Assembly (NCBI GenBank): GCA_024280935.1
Contig: JAJRPE010000155.1
Coordinates: 1-35,032, forward strand
Direction of reading: 5' to 3'
Source of the DNA: Candidatus Hydrogenedentota bacterium
GTDB taxonomy: Bacteria; Hydrogenedentota; Hydrogenedentia; Hydrogenedentales; JAEUWI01
Length of the DNA: 35,032 nucleotides
A program made the translations under genes and the position numbers. Every line of letters begins with the position of its first letter. Within the stretch, counting starts at the first letter, position 1. A model generated the notes under the pieces. It saw only the letters and a program-made list of their open reading frames with translations. It had not been told where the DNA came from and did no database searches. Positions 34,167 through 35,032 of this stretch are shown piece by piece.

Positions 34167-34176
34167 CCCCCATGTC

Positions 34177-34729
34177 TTATTGGGAAACCGTCAGTATATC
34201 AATACCCTGTCGGTCTTCCCGAATCTTCAGGCGAATCCCCCCAGATGGCGGTCTTGGTCTGATTGCCCATGGGATCGTAATACACAATATAGATGGAGCC
34301 ATCGGGCATTTCGCAGCCCATGGCGTAGAGGTATACCGAATTGTCAATACTGAATCCCCGATCTGCTGCGGGCGCAACCCAAGTGTGTCTGCCGTCCTCG
34401 CTGAAGATCAATTCAATCCCGCCACGGCCCACACCACCATAAATGCAGACCACCGTACCGTCCATCAGGGTCAACAGGCCCGGGGCCACCATTTTGATGC
34501 CGCACGACACCGGTTTGCTCCAGGTCTTCGCTTCATCCGTGGAGAAAGCTACTTCGCCATCCATACGGGCGATCATCACGACCTCCTCCTCTTGATTGAG
34601 ACAAAAGGCCGGTTCATCGAGGCGTTCCAGAGGTGATTTGAGCCGCGAAACGAATTGCCAGCTGAGGAAGGGACCGTGATTACAGATAGTTAGTCTGGGA
34701 ACGTGCTTTCTGAATTTCACTACCCACAT
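34177..34729 (-). pseudogene. Sialidase/BNR-family remnant, truncated and frameshifted
   Basis: The track ORF (34199-34729) resembles the C-terminal half of a bacterial exo-sialidase-like protein (FSTDEAKTWSKPVSCG, FSEDGRHTWVAPA, PDGSIYIVYYDPMGNQTKTA). At a run of six C on the plus strand (34237-34242) the frame shifts: removing one base restores IWGIRLKIREDRQGIDIL and a stop at 34177-34179, which fits the usual end of such proteins. Upstream of ATG 34729 an in-frame TAG is close, and the N-terminal half with the active-site Arg/Asp is absent. It is therefore probably a pseudogene, although a single-base assembly error could explain the 3' shift alone. Confidence 0.65.
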
Positions 34730-34826
34730 ACGGTCTTCAGGATACTACGACAGATCGGTGCTGCGTACGGCGTACTCTGAATCAGGTAAGGGAAGACGAT
34801 GAAATTCCGTCTAATGGGGCAGTGAT

Positions 34827-34851
34827 TGACGAAACTTGTACTATTTCGTCA
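34827..34851. promoter_or_regulatory. Operator-like dyad TGACGAAA-N9-TTTCGTCA
   Basis: A perfect 8-bp inverted repeat with a 9-bp centre, about 135 bp before the start of the edge gene and upstream of the broken sialidase gene. Possible regulator site; the protein is unknown. The rest of 34730-34951 shows nothing else clear. Confidence 0.35.
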
Positions 34852-34951
34852 GAAATCGGACGTTTTCCGGGATGTCTGTTGAGGTGCCGATGGTAAACAT
34901 TCGTTTAACCCGTGCCGTTTTTCTGTGGCTGTCGCGGGGCCATATTTTTGC

Positions 34952-34980
34952 TGGACACAGGCCCATCGAATGTGCATAAT
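34952..34980 (+). promoter_or_regulatory. Possible promoter for the right-edge gene
   Basis: TGGACA (34952-34957) and CATAAT (34975-34980) with a 17-bp spacer. Transcription would begin at about the ATG at 34987. Confidence 0.4.
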
Positions 34981-34986
34981 ACGGTT

Positions 34987-35032
34987 ATGGAAGTTCCAGA
35001 CAGCGAATTATTTGGTCTGCGTCAACAAGCGG
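34987..35032 (+). CDS. Start of a gene running off the right edge
   Basis: An ATG followed by 14 open codons (MEVPDSELFGLRQQA) to the window end. No Shine-Dalgarno is seen, but a promoter-like pair places the transcript start at the ATG, which would make a leaderless mRNA. Too little sequence to name a family; chance is possible. Confidence 0.35.
   Translation, partial: MEVPDSELFGLRQQA

Noticed and set aside
33952-34173. 73-aa ORF with SFPRSAWERG
   Set aside because: A peptide that results from translating the dispersed CCTCGTTCCCAAGC hairpin, not a gene.

Overview
This is a bacterial chromosomal fragment of fairly high GC. It mixes an ordinary housekeeping core (about 19.4-25.7 kb) with secreted or sugar-related enzymes and many short palindromic intergenic repeats. 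The tRNA, terminator, Shine-Dalgarno sites and sigma70-like promoters all look bacterial. Several features suggest an uncultured polysaccharide-degrading lineage such as Hydrogenedentota or another Planctomycetota-like phylum: large secreted glycosidase-like proteins, a LamG/propeller/di-heme protein resembling the hydrazine synthase alpha family, tandem M42 peptidases and an isolated rhamnulokinase. The phylum is my inference and is not proven by the sequence.

Layout. 0-3 kb: a possible edge-truncated frame, a BIME-like repeat, a secreted TIM-barrel protein, a mirrored array of 9-bp units and an SDR oxidoreductase. 3.0-6.2 kb: an Fe-S/redox group consisting of a divergent Rieske protein, a DUF1858-type CxxC protein, an A-type Fe-S carrier and a YgfZ-TPR fusion. 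6.2-13.3 kb: two repeats, a polytopic membrane protein whose C-terminus is encoded by a repeat, a 1602-aa GH38-like protein that seems to lack catalytic residues, and a nested repeat. 13.3-17 kb: a degenerate CPBP-type membrane protein, two M42 aminopeptidases on the minus strand separated by a palindromic element, and a 40-codon ORF missed by the ORF track. 17.1-19.4 kb: a GH clan A-like protein without a signal peptide. 19.4-25.7 kb: tRNA-Gln(UUG)-prs-rplY-pth-ilvN, an intrinsic terminator, then a zinc-ribbon coiled-coil gene followed by accD and folC. 26.2-27.6 kb: rhamnulokinase. 27.8-34.7 kb, minus strand: the di-heme LamG protein, a GH67N-type glycosidase-like protein and a broken sialidase remnant. 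At the right edge a new plus-strand gene begins, possibly leaderless.

How the parts fit. The sugar-related genes (TIM-barrel protein, GH38-like, GH-A-like, GH67N-like, sialidase remnant, rhaB) point to complex glycan use but do not form one operon. The Fe-S cluster is the clearest functional group among the accessory genes. The most striking non-coding signal is at least ten short inverted-repeat elements in several families. One family has terminal hairpins whose stems differ between copies by compensatory changes, and its copies touch the ends of three genes. No transposase or RAYT gene is visible, so any mobilisation would have to act in trans.
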